From assembly GCA_913058255.1 (NCBI GenBank), contig CAJXQU010000002.1:124001-188000 (forward strand): a stretch of DNA of 64,000 nucleotides, in the 5' to 3' direction. The notes below the pieces were generated by a model. That model was not told the origin of the DNA, searched no databases, and saw nothing but the letters and a program-made list of their open reading frames with translations. The position numbers were made by a program, and so were the translations under genes. Origin of the DNA: an uncultured Pseudomonadota bacterium. GTDB taxonomy: Bacteria > Pseudomonadota > Gammaproteobacteria > CAJXQU01. This document shows, piece after piece, positions 37,446 to 47,400 of the stretch; positions within the stretch are counted from its first letter, which is position 1; each line of letters opens with the position of its first letter.

Positions 37446-39828
37446 TAGATAGTTTAACGGTCTCTGGAGGTAAACAAGCCTGTTCATTACAAGCTTGAAG
37501 TTGTACAGAAGCTGTTATTGGGAATAGTTTACGACTCGGATCAGGTTTATTTTTAGGCAGTAGTTTTGCTTTGATTTGAACGTTACCTTGGAAGAGAGAC
37601 AATGGCTGCTCATCAAGATCTAACTTCTTTAATTTCGCGGTAGGATATTCAATTTGAACAAGTTTCCACCCATCAGCTAGATCGATTGAAACTTGCGTTG
37701 CAATAAGCTCTTTGTGCAAGGGTTTATTTGAATTAATATGCCACCCTTTAACAATATCCAATTTTAATCGTAGGCTATATTGGTGACCAACCTGCCGAAT
37801 CGAAGCCTTTATTTTGATCGCCCCACGTGCGGCGTATTGCTTATTACCAATCTCTCCATTTCGCAACTCATCAAGTTGTGCAAGCATATAGGCATAGGAT
37901 GAAGGATATTCTGAAATTGCTCCGGAAAACGTTTCTAGTACATCATTTGCTTTGTTTTTGTACTTAAATTCCCCGCTACGAGCTGCTAATCGAGAAAGCA
38001 ATCTAACGGCAACAGAGTTTCCTGAGGGCGTAGCGCCATCATAGGTGCTCTTAGGTTGTGTAAAAAGAATGGGATCATTTCCCATTACAAAAGCAGCTGA
38101 CTCTTTATCCTCAAATTTTACGATCATTTCATCTGTGATCTGTTGAGCTCTATCCAACCATTTTTTCTCTGAGCTTATGTCATAAAGCGCCAACAAAGCT
38201 TCTCCAAAATGTGCATAATCATCTTGCCGTGCGCCAATCGAAGCTCGGCCATCAAGATTGACACGTAATAAACCACCTTGTTCTGTGCGCTGTTTATGCC
38301 ATAGAAATTCCGCGGATTTCACCGCTGCACTAAGATATTTTTCATCACCAAAAATATCTGCGGCCTCAACCAGTGCACAGATCAACATACCATTCCAAGC
38401 CACAATGATCTTGTTATCTGTTAAGGGCGGAATACGTTCTTGACGAGTTTTTCTTAATGTTTTATTGATGCGATCAAGTTTTTTGAATAATACACTCAAC
38501 TCAAGGTTTTCTTGTTGCGCAATGTCAACCAGTGACTGGGGTAGAAACAAAATATTCTTGCCTTCAAAATTACCTTTTTTACTGATGCCATACAACCGAA
38601 TAACAAAGTCAGCATCTTCAACATTAAGTAATTCTCGTATCTCTTTCTCAGTCCATATAAAATATGTTCCTTCTTCACCTTCACTGTCAGCATCGGTAGC
38701 AGAAAAAAAGCCACCATTCTCACCAGCCATTTCTCGAAGAACATAATCCAAAGTTTGACGAGCAGTTCGAGCATACAAGGGATCGCCAAACTGTCGCCAT
38801 GCCTCAGTATAAACTCGGGCTAGATAAGCTTGGTTGTAGAGCATCTTTTCAAAGTGAGGAACTAACCACTGACTGTCAGTTGAATAACGATGAAACCCTC
38901 CACCGATTTGATCATAAATGCCACCTTGTGCCATAGCCTTCAAGGTATGTTCTAAAGCTGCTTTTAAGGCTAAGCTTTGTTCGGTTTTATGGGTTGTTCT
39001 TAGCAAGAGTAAAAGTGATGCTTCATTTGGAAATTTAGGTGCCTGAGTAAAACCGCCATTCATCGCATCATAGCGTTCAAGAATATTATTGACTGCCTGC
39101 TGAATAGAATGTCGTCCTAGGCGCTGAACGGCGTGTTGCGTGGATGTTGATTTTTTCACAGCATTGGAAAGTTCTTCGGCCTGATCAATAATCTCACTCT
39201 TACGTTCATGCCAAATATGAGAAATATTCGATAGTAATTCAGAAAAGTTAGCGGGTGGAAAATAGGTTCCACCAAAGAAAGGTCTGCTGTCTGGCAATAA
39301 GAATGATGACATCGGCCAACCACCATTTCCAGTCATTAACATAACAGCTGCCATATAGGTTTCATCTACGTCTGGGTACTGCTCTCGATCAACCTTGATG
39401 GCAATAAAGTTCTCATTAAGAATTTTTGCGATCGATTTATTTTCAAAACTTTCTTCTTCCATCACATGACACCAATGACAGGTGGCGTAACCTATGGATA
39501 AGAACACAGGCTTATTTTGTTTCTTAGCTTCAAGAAAAGCTTCTTCACCCCACGGATACCAATTGACAGGGTTGTGAGCATGTTGGAGTAAGTAAGGAGA
39601 GTCTTCAAAAATAAGGCGATTGGTGAAAGTGGGTTGACCATTTGTTAAATGGCTTGTCCTAGGCTCATAGTTGCTTCCTTTAGATTCAACAGCGGTAATC
39701 ATTTTATGCTTAAGTGATGTTGAATATTCCATAGTTCCAGGGTGGGTCTCACCGGTAGCCTGTTGAATGTAGAGGAGTGGTAAAAGAAACAATAACGTTA
39801 GTATGTGTTTGTATGTTTTGTTTTTCAT
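37423..39828 (-). CDS. Periplasmic DUF255 thioredoxin-like protein fused to a DsbD-alpha-like domain
   Basis: An 801-residue protein. The start at 39828 gives a signal-peptide-like N-terminus ([20 protein letters not shown]). A thioredoxin-like DUF255 domain (YyaL/SSP411 family) follows, with [14 protein letters not shown] (CxxC at about 117-120). Next comes the (alpha/alpha)6 barrel-like region with [10 protein letters not shown] and [11 protein letters not shown]. The last 130 residues match the DsbD N-terminal domain, including [14 protein letters not shown] with two cysteines. It probably handles thiols or disulfides in the periplasm. It is convergent with dsbB, overlapping at the 3' ends. 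Confidence 0.87.
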   Translation of the reverse strand: MKNKTYKHILTLLFLLPLLYIQQATGETHPGTMEYSTSLKHKMITAVESKGSNYEPRTSHLTNGQPTFTNRLIFEDSPYLLQHAHNPVNWYPWGEEAFLEAKKQNKPVFLSIGYATCHWCHVMEEESFENKSIAKILNENFIAIKVDREQYPDVDETYMAAVMLMTGNGGWPMSSFLLPDSRPFFGGTYFPPANFSELLSNISHIWHERKSEIIDQAEELSNAVKKSTSTQHAVQRLGRHSIQQAVNNILERYDAMNGGFTQAPKFPNEASLLLLLRTTHKTEQSLALKAALEHTLKAMAQGGIYDQIGGGFHRYSTDSQWLVPHFEKMLYNQAYLARVYTEAWRQFGDPLYARTARQTLDYVLREMAGENGGFFSATDADSEGEEGTYFIWTEKEIRELLNVEDADFVIRLYGISKKGNFEGKNILFLPQSLVDIAQQENLELSVLFKKLDRINKTLRKTRQERIPPLTDNKIIVAWNGMLICALVEAADIFGDEKYLSAAVKSAEFLWHKQRTEQGGLLRVNLDGRASIGARQDDYAHFGEALLALYDISSEKKWLDRAQQITDEMIVKFEDKESAAFVMGNDPILFTQPKSTYDGATPSGNSVAVRLLSRLAARSGEFKYKNKANDVLETFSGAISEYPSSYAYMLAQLDELRNGEIGNKQYAARGAIKIKASIRQVGHQYSLRLKLDIVKGWHINSNKPLHKELIATQVSIDLADGWKLVQIEYPTAKLKKLDLDEQPLSLFQGNVQIKAKLLPKNKPDPSRKLFPITASVQLQACNEQACLPPETVKLSITLIGET

Positions 39829-40023
39829 AGAAGGGAACAATAGTGACTTTTAAGAGGAACCTAGTCTAACAAAATAATGTTACTTAACGAGTTGTATATA
39901 TTGAGGTGACCAACAAGCGGGGAACGAAAATGACAGTAAGTGCTTGACTCTATTGATAATTGGGTTAGCATGCGCACAGCCCAATATAGGAAGGGCCACT
40001 TAACTACTTGAAGGGAGAGAAGA

Positions 40024-41427
40024 GTGAACAGGACGTCGTTTGATCTAACGGAGATTTTGCGTAAACCAACGGATTACCAGCTAGGACTACTTTTAAATCA
40101 ACTGGTTTATGTTTCAATTGTTAGCTGTATAGGTGCAGCTGTTGCTGTCAAAGTTTTATGGACCGTTACCGAGCACCTGTGGTTATTGCTGTGGGTTGTA
40201 TCGATATTTGTCACTTCCTTATTCCGAATTTTGTTAGTTTTCTTTTATAAAATTAACGAACCACCTCTTATAGAAATAAACAGTTGGCGAGTCCTCTCGG
40301 TTACTTTAATCTTTCTTGTGGCCATTACCTGGGGATCGTTAGCTTGGATCTATGATTTTAGCTGGCCTGTTCTTCAGCAATTTGCGGTTATTTCTTTGCT
40401 TGTGATAGTGGCTTTGGGGGCCATTCCCGCTTATGCCGCTTCTATGTTTGTATATTCACTTTTCTTGCTTATGGTAATGGGCCCGGCCATCTATGTCTTT
40501 GTTTTTTCTGGAAATGAAGACTTCGTTACTTATGGCATATTTCTACTTGGATTATCAATACTCTTACTTCTAAAGGCTAATCAATACCATAAAATAGTGA
40601 TCCATGAGGTAGGGGCTAATCTTAAATACCGCAAGAATTATCGTGCCGTTAGTTATGCTCACGAACAATTAAAATCATCTCACAGTGTTCTAAGTGGTGC
40701 TCTTGAAGGTAGAAAAACTGAAGAAGAAATAGCACATGATGTCTACATGCGAGTAGCTAGAATAACCCCAATAAGTGGTGAAGGGATCAGAGGGTTCATT
40801 AAACCGATGGGATATTTTAGCGGAGACTTTATCTATAAAGCTAAGACTACAAATAATGAAACATATATATTCTTTGCTGACTTTTCAGGACACGGCTTAC
40901 CGGCAGCATTAGGTGCTATTCCTGTTTCAACAGCATTTCATAGGATGGTTGCAGAAAATAAGACTCCTGAAGTTATTATAGAAACCATAAATGCTGATCT
41001 TGTTGAACAACTATCAACAGCACAATTTTGTTGCGCCTGCTTTCTTGTTCTTAATCAAGATAAAACTCGATTAAAAATTTGGAATGCAGGGATGCCTGAT
41101 ATGTTTATTGTTCGAGAGAATGATCAATCGATTGACAACTTTTCTTCAGTTTCTATGCCTCTTGGTATTAAAAATGATAATGAAAAAATTATTTTTCAAG
41201 AAGTAGAACTCGCTAGCGGTGATCTTGTGTTTCTTTACACAGACGGATTAACAGAGGCTTGGAGCGATACTAAAAAAGCATTTGGGAAGGATAAAGTAAA
41301 AGAGCTCGTAATAAATAACTTTCAAGATACAAGGTTATTAGAAATAGTAATGGCTGCTGTGGTAGAGCATTGTGGGAATGGTAAAGAGCAAGAAGATGAT
41401 ATCTCCATGCTTGAGATCCGTTGTTAA
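40024..41427 (+). CDS. Membrane-bound SpoIIE/PP2C-type serine phosphatase
   Basis: Protein of 467 residues: about seven N-terminal membrane helices (residues 28-205), a linker helix, and a SpoIIE-like phosphatase domain from about 255. The metal and active-site motifs are GYFSGDFIY, FADFSGHGLPAAL, NAGMPDMFI, LYTDGLTEAWSD and EDDISMLEIRC. The membrane part resembles 7-TM sensor modules. Start GTG at 40024 follows AAGGGAGAGAA. No anti-sigma or anti-anti-sigma gene is adjacent, so its target phosphoprotein is unknown. It may respond to stress and act on a distant STAS protein. Confidence 0.9.
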   Translation: MNRTSFDLTEILRKPTDYQLGLLLNQLVYVSIVSCIGAAVAVKVLWTVTEHLWLLLWVVSIFVTSLFRILLVFFYKINEPPLIEINSWRVLSVTLIFLVAITWGSLAWIYDFSWPVLQQFAVISLLVIVALGAIPAYAASMFVYSLFLLMVMGPAIYVFVFSGNEDFVTYGIFLLGLSILLLLKANQYHKIVIHEVGANLKYRKNYRAVSYAHEQLKSSHSVLSGALEGRKTEEEIAHDVYMRVARITPISGEGIRGFIKPMGYFSGDFIYKAKTTNNETYIFFADFSGHGLPAALGAIPVSTAFHRMVAENKTPEVIIETINADLVEQLSTAQFCCACFLVLNQDKTRLKIWNAGMPDMFIVRENDQSIDNFSSVSMPLGIKNDNEKIIFQEVELASGDLVFLYTDGLTEAWSDTKKAFGKDKVKELVINNFQDTRLLEIVMAAVVEHCGNGKEQEDDISMLEIRC

Positions 41428-41433
41428 TTTGTT

Positions 41434-41856
41434 CTAAAATTTCTCTTCTTCAACATTTAATTTTTGCAATATGACTTCGGGAATAGGGCAAGGTTTGAGG
41501 CTGACGGTATCAACACAAACTATCGTCACCGTTGCCTTATTTAGACATATTCCTTGTTCATTATCGCGGTAAATTTTTTGCTCAAAAAGGAAACTAGAAC
41601 GACGGAAAGACGTTGTTTCTGAAGTAACTAAAAGCATGTTGTTTAACCGAGCAGGTTGTTGGTAATCTAACATCACGGTTTTCACCACGAACATGACTCC
41701 TGAATTTTTCATTAGATCACTTTGATCAAAACCAACGGCTCGTAAATGCTCTGTTCTTGCGCGTTCGTAAAACCGTAAATAGTTTGCGTAATAAACTATT
41801 TTCATGATGTCTACATCTTCATGATAGACACGTATCGGCCAGCTAAATTTACTCAT
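41434..41856 (-). CDS. YbgC-like 4-hydroxybenzoyl-CoA-type thioesterase
   Basis: Hot-dog fold acyl-CoA thioesterase of 140 residues. The signature is YHEDVDIMKIVYYANYLRFYERARTEHLRAVG, with Asp16 as the likely catalytic residue; the His usually found after VY is replaced by Tyr. YbgC acts with Tol-Pal in many gammaproteobacteria, but tol genes are absent here. It stands alone, convergent with the phosphatase gene with 6 bases between them. Confidence 0.87.
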   Translation of the reverse strand: MSKFSWPIRVYHEDVDIMKIVYYANYLRFYERARTEHLRAVGFDQSDLMKNSGVMFVVKTVMLDYQQPARLNNMLLVTSETTSFRRSSFLFEQKIYRDNEQGICLNKATVTIVCVDTVSLKPCPIPEVILQKLNVEEEKF

Positions 41857-41894
41857 GCTAATTCTCTCTGTACTTTTTGATCCAAAAATTATGG

Positions 41895-42914
41895 CTAGTT
41901 AATAGGTAGCTTTGAACCGGCACCAGGCTTTTCCCAGACAAGTTTAGGAACCAAATAACCCGGTAGTTGATCACGCAGTTTGTCCATCAGTTGACTCGCT
42001 TGTTCTCGAGGAATATCAAAATGTGCGGCGCCTTGAACTGGATCTAACAAATGCAAATAGTAAGGTAAAATACCCACAGAAAATAAATTTTCACTGAGCT
42101 CTTCTAAAGCTTCTACGGAGTCATTAATACCACGAAGCAAGACAGACTGGTTGAGCAGTGTCACACCATTTCTAGTCAGTTCTGACATTGCTTCTCCGAC
42201 TTTCGAGTCAATTTCATTTGCATGGTTAGCATGGATAACGACAATTATCTTGAGGCGTGTAGAGCTTATCCAACTGAGTAATTGGTCGTTAATTCTTTCT
42301 GGTAAGATCACAGGCATGCGGCTATGAATACGGAGACGTTTTACATGATCAATGGTTTCAATTTCGTTAACAAGATGAGTTAATTTTTGATCATCTAAAG
42401 ATAACGGATCACCTCCACTTAGTAACACTTCATTTATAGAATGGGTATTACGAATGTAGTCTAATGCCTCCCGCCACTGTCCACTCGATGGGTTCGATTC
42501 CGCGTAAGGAAAATGTCGTCGGAAACAGTAACGGCAATGGATACCGCAAGCGCCCGTTGTCACGAGCAGAGCACGACCTTGATATTTATGTAAAACACCG
42601 GGAACCACTTCAGAGTCCAAGTCACCAACGGGATCCGTTAGGTAGCCCGGTAACTCAATATTCTCTTTCGTTAAGGGTAAAACTTGTTGTAATAATGGAT
42701 CGTTAGGGTCACCTTTTTTCATCTTAGCGACAAAGCCTCTGGGCACACGCAAACGGAAGTTGGGCGTCATATCAAGCTGTTGTGCGAGTGGCGTATCTTG
42801 CAAATCTAATGCATGCAATAACTCCATGGGCTTAGAAATGCTGTCGGCCAATATATTTTTCCAACTTTTAGGCTGAAAAAGGGTAGCTGTTCGGGGTATC
42901 ATAGCGTCATTCAT
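41895..42914 (-). CDS. epmB: Lysine 2,3-aminomutase for EF-P (EpmB)
   Basis: Radical SAM and PLP enzyme (339 residues) that converts L-alpha-lysine to (R)-beta-lysine for attachment to EF-P by EpmA. The cluster motif is [17 protein letters not shown] (Cys123, Cys127, Cys130, CxxxCxxC), the PLP-binding lysine is near the C-terminus, and [13 protein letters not shown] is characteristic. It is divergent from efp with 21 bases between starts, so the two promoters overlap. All parts of the EF-P lysylation system lie in one 2.5-kb stretch. Confidence 0.95.
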   Translation of the reverse strand: MNDAMIPRTATLFQPKSWKNILADSISKPMELLHALDLQDTPLAQQLDMTPNFRLRVPRGFVAKMKKGDPNDPLLQQVLPLTKENIELPGYLTDPVGDLDSEVVPGVLHKYQGRALLVTTGACGIHCRYCFRRHFPYAESNPSSGQWREALDYIRNTHSINEVLLSGGDPLSLDDQKLTHLVNEIETIDHVKRLRIHSRMPVILPERINDQLLSWISSTRLKIIVVIHANHANEIDSKVGEAMSELTRNGVTLLNQSVLLRGINDSVEALEELSENLFSVGILPYYLHLLDPVQGAAHFDIPREQASQLMDKLRDQLPGYLVPKLVWEKPGAGSKLPIN

Positions 42915-42935
42915 TCTGAGAGATTAACAAATAAC

Positions 42936-43505
42936 ATGGCCAAATACGCAACTAATCAATTTAAATCTGGGTTAAAACTCATGATCGATGGCGATCCTTA
43001 TACGATTGTAGAGAACGAAATCGTCAAGCCAGGCAAAGGTCAGGCCTTTAACCGCATTAAAATTAGGAATTTAAAAACGGGTCGAGTGATCGAACGTACC
43101 TACAAATCAGGTGAATCTGTTGAAGGTGCTGATGTTATGGACGTTGAACTTGAGTTTCTTTATACCGATGGTGAGTACTGGCACTTCATGGATCCGAAAT
43201 CATTTGAGCAGTTACAAGCATTAGCGCCCGCAATGGAAGAAGCTTCTAAATGGTTAAAAGGTCAGGAAGTTTGTGAAGTTACGCTTTGGAATGGCGAACC
43301 TCTCTCCGTCACCGCACCTAACTTTGTCGAGCTTCAGATCACAGAAACAGATCCAGGTTTGCGTGGAGATACTGCATCGGGCGGCAGTAAGCCAGCGACG
43401 TTGGAAACAGGGGCGCTCATACGTGTTCCGTTATTTGTCGATCAGGATGAATTAGTCAAGGTGGACACGCGAACAGGCGATTACGTTTCACGCGTTAAGG
43501 ATTGA
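42936..43505 (+). CDS. efp: Translation elongation factor P
   Basis: Three-domain factor of 189 residues that relieves ribosome stalling at polyproline. The modification site is Lys34 in [15 protein letters not shown], the residue lysylated by EpmA. The later segments ([58 protein letters not shown]) are canonical. It stands directly before epmA and beside divergent epmB. A GAGAGAT lies upstream of the ATG. Confidence 0.98.
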   Translation: MAKYATNQFKSGLKLMIDGDPYTIVENEIVKPGKGQAFNRIKIRNLKTGRVIERTYKSGESVEGADVMDVELEFLYTDGEYWHFMDPKSFEQLQALAPAMEEASKWLKGQEVCEVTLWNGEPLSVTAPNFVELQITETDPGLRGDTASGGSKPATLETGALIRVPLFVDQDELVKVDTRTGDYVSRVKD

Positions 43506-43512
43506 TCCTAAG

Positions 43513-44409
43513 TTGCTCAATGATACATTGCGAGAACGAGCAGGGTTGCTCGCAACGATAAGAAACTTTTTCCAAACTCGAAATGTTTTAGAAGTTGAAA
43601 CGCCGGTTTTAAGCAAAACCGGTGTTTGTGAACCGTATTTGAAAAACCTAACAACCAATATTAGCAATCAGCGCTATTATCTACAAACCTCACCTGAATT
43701 CGCGATGAAGCGTTTACTTTGTGCGGGCTCTGGTTCGATCTATCAAATCAGTAAAGCATTTCGTGACGAAGAACAGGGCAGCCTACATAATCCAGAATTT
43801 ACAATGCTAGAGTGGTATCGAGTTGGTTTTGATTACCACCAATTGATGGATGAAGTTGAGTCTCTCGTTTGTAGCTTAATGGATGTTACAGAGTTTTCTC
43901 GGATTACCTATCAACAAGCATTTTTGCAAACGGTTGGTATTGATCCAATGCGAGTGAGCTATACAGAGTTAGAAAATATAGCGGGATCAGTAACAGGCCA
44001 AACGACTAAAAACGATCTGCTCGATTTAATCTTGAGCGACAAAGTTTTACCGGCTTTGCCGCAGGCCGTTTTTATCTATGATTATCCGGCCAATCAAGCC
44101 GCGATGGCGAAGATCCGTAATGATGTTGCCGAGCGTTTTGAACTTGTTATTAATGGCGTTGAACTCGCCAATGGCTACAGTGAATTAACCGATCCCGTCG
44201 AACAAGAGCAACGTTTTATTAATGAAAATAAACAAAGAGAAACGATGGGTATCAAACCCATGACAATTGATCAGAATTTTCTCGCAGCGATGCAACAAGG
44301 TTTACCTGAATGCGCAGGAGTTGCTTTAGGGTTTGATCGACTTTTGATGCTTGTTTGTAATAAGAAAATATTGACCGACGTACTTCCTTTCCCTATAGAG
44401 AATGCTTAA
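43513..44409 (+). CDS. epmA: Elongation factor P lysyltransferase (EpmA/PoxA/GenX)
   Basis: Class II LysRS-like enzyme without an anticodon domain, 298 residues. LEVETPVLSKTGVCEP, motif 2 FRDEEQGSLHNPEFTMLEWYR, and motif 3 GVALGFDRLLMLV are clear. It attaches beta-lysine to Lys34 of EF-P. The start is the TTG at 43513, just after efp, preceded by AAGG; the predicted N-terminus is about 25 residues shorter than in E. coli EpmA. The yoaA-like gene starts 2 bases after its stop. Confidence 0.95.
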   Translation: MLNDTLRERAGLLATIRNFFQTRNVLEVETPVLSKTGVCEPYLKNLTTNISNQRYYLQTSPEFAMKRLLCAGSGSIYQISKAFRDEEQGSLHNPEFTMLEWYRVGFDYHQLMDEVESLVCSLMDVTEFSRITYQQAFLQTVGIDPMRVSYTELENIAGSVTGQTTKNDLLDLILSDKVLPALPQAVFIYDYPANQAAMAKIRNDVAERFELVINGVELANGYSELTDPVEQEQRFINENKQRETMGIKPMTIDQNFLAAMQQGLPECAGVALGFDRLLMLVCNKKILTDVLPFPIENA

Positions 44410-44411
44410 AC

Positions 44412-46346
44412 ATGTCATCTAAAGCTTCAGCACTACTGAGTGAATCAGGCTCTGTTGCAAAATCCATCGAAGGATTTTCGCCACGCATACAACAACAAGA
44501 AATGGCCGATGAAATAGCAAAAACGCTAGATGAAAATGGTATTTTGATCACTGAAGCAGGCACGGGAACGGGTAAAACATTCGCCTATCTCGTGCCCGCA
44601 TTAATGTCTGGTAAAAAAGTCATCATATCCACCGGAACCAAACATCTGCAAGATCAGCTCTACCATCGTGATCTTCCTGTGATAAGAGATGCACTGAAAT
44701 TACCGATCAGCATTGCGTTACTTAAAGGTCGTGCAAACTACCTGTGTGCTAACCGACTGGCAGAAGTCGGTAGTCAAAGCAAAGGTATGACATCAAAACT
44801 TTTTGTGCAGTTGTCACAAGTTAAAGACTGGGCCGCGAAAACCGTATATGGGGATATTTCTGAGTTAAGTTCTGTACCAGAAGACTCGCAGATATGGTCA
44901 ATGGTGACATCTGCATCGGATCAATGCTTAAGTCCAGAATGCCGTCAATCAGGGGTTTGTTATGTTTATAAAGCCCGTAAAGAAGCCAATGATGCCGATA
45001 TTTTAGTGGTTAACCACCATTTATTTATGGCTGACATGTCCTTGCGTGAAGGTGGTTTTGGTGAAGTGTTACCCGGTGCACAAGCAGTCATTTTTGATGA
45101 AGCCCATCAAATTCATGATATCGCTTCACAATTTTTTGGATCGAGTGTGACCAGCAGACAGTTGTTAGATCTTGCTCGGGATGTCTTTACCGCTTATTTA
45201 AAAGATGCATCCGATATGCCGAATATAGAAGATGCTAGTAATGATCTCGACAAAGCAGCGAAGGATTTCAGACTTTCCTTAGGGAGAGCTAAACAGCGGG
45301 CTCCATGGCGAGAGATAAAAAATAACCCTGGCATTAAAGCGGGCTTAGCAGATCTGATCGAAAAGTTACAAACGCTTAAAAACTGTCTTAAGCCCGCAGC
45401 GGAAAGAGGTCGCACCATTGAAAATTGTCTGATTCGTACAGAACAAATACTTAGCAGAGTGTTGGGTTTCTCTGATCAACACACCACAGCAGAGACAGCC
45501 GATGAAGGCGTATTGCAATGGTTTGAAACTTTCCAACGAACCTTCGTATTAAACACAACGCCTTTAGAAATCTCGCAGGTATTTCAGGCTCGCCGACAAA
45601 GCTATCAATGCAGCTGGGTTTTTACGTCAGCGACACTGGCGGTTGGGAATAATTTTAATTACTTTTCACATCGACTCGGGCTTGATGAGGCCACAGCAAA
45701 ACTTTGGGATAGTCCTTTTGATTATCAGAATCAAGCACTGCTGTATTTACCTGGTCTTGGCTTAGAGCCCAGCCATAACCTCTATACTTCTACAGTTGTT
45801 GATGCTGCTATTCCTGTCTTAGAAGCGAGTAAGGGTAGAGCCTTCATGTTGTTTACCAGTCACCGCGCCTTGCAAGAAGCCGCTGAATTACTAGCAGTTA
45901 AAACGGATTTCACCTTACTTATCCAAGGCAAAGCGCCTAAAGCAGAGTTGCTCGATCAATTTATTAATACCCCTAACGCCGTATTACTCGGCACAAGTAG
46001 TTTCTGGGAAGGTGTCGATGTTCGTGGTGAAGCATTGTCCTGTGTGATCATCGATAAGCTTCCTTTTGCCTCCATGGGCGAACCTGTTATGCAGGCACGT
46101 TTGGACGCCATGCGTAAACAAGGTAAAAACCCATTTATGGAATATCAATTACCTGAAGCAGTAATTACCTTAAAGCAGGGTGTCGGTCGTTTGATCCGTG
46201 ATGTCAAAGACTCTGGCGTCTTGATGATCTGTGACCCACGGTTGAACACAAAACCGTATGGCCGAACATTTCTTGCATCTTTACCACCAATGCGACAGGT
46301 AAGAGAATTACAAGATGTAAAGACTTTCTTTAAAGAATATCAATAA
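44412..46346 (+). CDS. DinG/YoaA-type ATP-dependent DNA helicase
   Basis: XPD-like superfamily 2 helicase (644 residues) with an iron-sulfur cluster. Motif I is TEAGTGTGKTFAY, four cysteines come from SDQCLSPECRQSGVCYVYK and the segments before it, motif II is IFDEAHQ in VIFDEAHQIHD with NHHLFMADM, and the C-terminal motifs are FTSATL, GTSSFWEGVD and LKQGVGRLIRD. YoaA joins DNA polymerase III chi in E. coli to repair damaged forks; here the closeness to epmA suggests only cotranscription. YoaA is the better fit than DinG by length and position. Confidence 0.92.
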   Translation: MSSKASALLSESGSVAKSIEGFSPRIQQQEMADEIAKTLDENGILITEAGTGTGKTFAYLVPALMSGKKVIISTGTKHLQDQLYHRDLPVIRDALKLPISIALLKGRANYLCANRLAEVGSQSKGMTSKLFVQLSQVKDWAAKTVYGDISELSSVPEDSQIWSMVTSASDQCLSPECRQSGVCYVYKARKEANDADILVVNHHLFMADMSLREGGFGEVLPGAQAVIFDEAHQIHDIASQFFGSSVTSRQLLDLARDVFTAYLKDASDMPNIEDASNDLDKAAKDFRLSLGRAKQRAPWREIKNNPGIKAGLADLIEKLQTLKNCLKPAAERGRTIENCLIRTEQILSRVLGFSDQHTTAETADEGVLQWFETFQRTFVLNTTPLEISQVFQARRQSYQCSWVFTSATLAVGNNFNYFSHRLGLDEATAKLWDSPFDYQNQALLYLPGLGLEPSHNLYTSTVVDAAIPVLEASKGRAFMLFTSHRALQEAAELLAVKTDFTLLIQGKAPKAELLDQFINTPNAVLLGTSSFWEGVDVRGEALSCVIIDKLPFASMGEPVMQARLDAMRKQGKNPFMEYQLPEAVITLKQGVGRLIRDVKDSGVLMICDPRLNTKPYGRTFLASLPPMRQVRELQDVKTFFKEYQ

Positions 46347-46447
46347 GTCATTGAAATACTAGCGAGTTACCGTTACCTTATCTTAAAGTTTAGCGAGTAA
46401 CTTACGCTAAGCTAACTGTTAGTGTAGTCATTTGAAGAGTGAGCGTA

Positions 46448-46678
46448 ATGTTAGTAGCTGAAGAAATAGGTGAAATGGAATCCACGCTTGATCATTTTGG
46501 GATGCTTGAGTTATTGAAAAATCATTATGGCGATGGATCGGTCTATGTCCCAGATGGTGCTTCAACCGATCTGCTCGTTATGGCTGTCCAACAAGGCTAC
46601 GTAAACGAAGAAGGCTACTTAACTCGCAAAGGTCGCAAGTATGTTACCGAGCATCGATTACAAAAAAACCGTTATTAA
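46448..46678 (+). CDS. Small winged-helix-like protein of unknown function
   Basis: Short cytoplasmic protein (76 residues from the ATG at 46448). I do not recognise a family. The C-terminal half has the look of a winged helix tail (QQGYVNEEGYLTRKGRKYV), a pattern seen in DNA- or RNA-binding proteins. The GTG at 46439 would give a longer form, but GAAGAG at 46434-46439 then sits inside it; as ribosome-binding site it fits the ATG at 46448. It stands alone, with a small hairpin-like TTAGCG/CGCTAA before it and the asparaginase-like gene convergent. Confidence 0.7.
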   Translation: MLVAEEIGEMESTLDHFGMLELLKNHYGDGSVYVPDGASTDLLVMAVQQGYVNEEGYLTRKGRKYVTEHRLQKNRY

Positions 46679-46697
46679 TGGTTAGCGTTAAATTTGA

Positions 46698-47189
46698 TCA
46701 GCTCTTGGTTTGAAAAACACCTTCCTCGCAGTTTTTTCTTACATCATCCCAAGGAAAAAGTTTTCCATTCATAGCGATGTAGATACCTTCCTGCAAACAT
46801 TGCACCGCAGATATCGCACAGCCTAAATTAAACATACTATCTGAGTAACTGATCGTAAACGGCACCATCGCACCGAACAAAACCACGGTCTTGCCTGTCA
46901 GGTTTGCTGCTAGAACTGCCGCAGTTTCAACCATCGTATCCGTACCATGAGAGATAATAATCATCTGTTCCTTACTCTCGAGGCAGTGCTGATTGATCAG
47001 GCTGCGATCATTATCATCCATCTCTAAACTGTCTTTTAGCATGACCGTTTCAGACATTATTTCAACTTTACATCGAGACTGATCAAGCATTGCAGGCATA
47101 TGGCTTTCTGTAAATGTCAGGCTGCCATCTAATTCGTTGTAGATTTTGTCGATGGTTCCACCGGTAATTATAAATTTAATAGCTGACAT
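46698..47189 (-). CDS. Half-length asparaginase-like protein (N-terminal domain only)
   Basis: Protein of 163 residues with the N-terminal domain of type I/II L-asparaginases: FIITGGTIDK with the nucleophilic threonine, IISHGTDTMVETA with the second threonine and aspartate motif, and KTVVLFGAMVPF. Full-length enzymes have about 330 residues and a C-terminal domain; here the frame ends after domain 1 and nothing after it continues the homology. It may be a short natural variant, since such lengths recur in bacteria, or a truncated enzyme. Activity is uncertain. Confidence 0.8.
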   Translation of the reverse strand: MSAIKFIITGGTIDKIYNELDGSLTFTESHMPAMLDQSRCKVEIMSETVMLKDSLEMDDNDRSLINQHCLESKEQMIIISHGTDTMVETAAVLAANLTGKTVVLFGAMVPFTISYSDSMFNLGCAISAVQCLQEGIYIAMNGKLFPWDDVRKNCEEGVFQTKS

Positions 47190-47307
47190 TTAGAGCCTCG
47201 TGTTGAGTTATTGTTATGACTTCTGGTTAGCATAGTAAAGATTGTCAGAAATTATACATGGCAAAGTATAAGTAAGTTGAACGTCTAGTGAGATACTAAC
47301 AGCAGAT

Positions 47308-47336
47308 AAAAAAATGGCGCCTTTAATAAAGGCGCC
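47308..47336 (-). terminator. Strong intrinsic terminator
   Basis: A 9-bp stem with arms GGCGCCTTT and AAAGGCGCC, a 3-base loop, and seven consecutive T on the minus strand (A at 47308-47314 on the plus strand) after a single spacer base. It lies about 600 bases past the DUF2130 stop, too far for that gene to be its only user. Confidence 0.8.
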
Positions 47337-47400
47337 TAATTTAAACCAAAGGGAGGAGCGTAACCGTCAAGGGTGACGGATTACAAATGAGAGTTTGCAT
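47308..47400 (-). ncRNA. Putative small RNA with C-rich seed and intrinsic terminator
   Basis: On the minus strand the order is a CCGTCA/TGACGG stem with a 4-base loop (47364-47379), an unpaired pyrimidine-rich run CGCTCCTCCCTTTGG (about 47346-47360), then the terminator hairpin with T7 (47308-47336). A C-rich single-stranded run complementary to Shine-Dalgarno sequences between two hairpins, ending in a terminator, is the design of many trans-acting sRNAs. The 5' end is a guess, since I found no clear promoter. No match to a named sRNA was recognised. Confidence 0.4.

Noticed and set aside
42480..42510. GGTTCGATTCC resembling a tRNA T-loop
   Set aside because: It lies within the epmB coding sequence and no acceptor or anticodon stem can be built around it.
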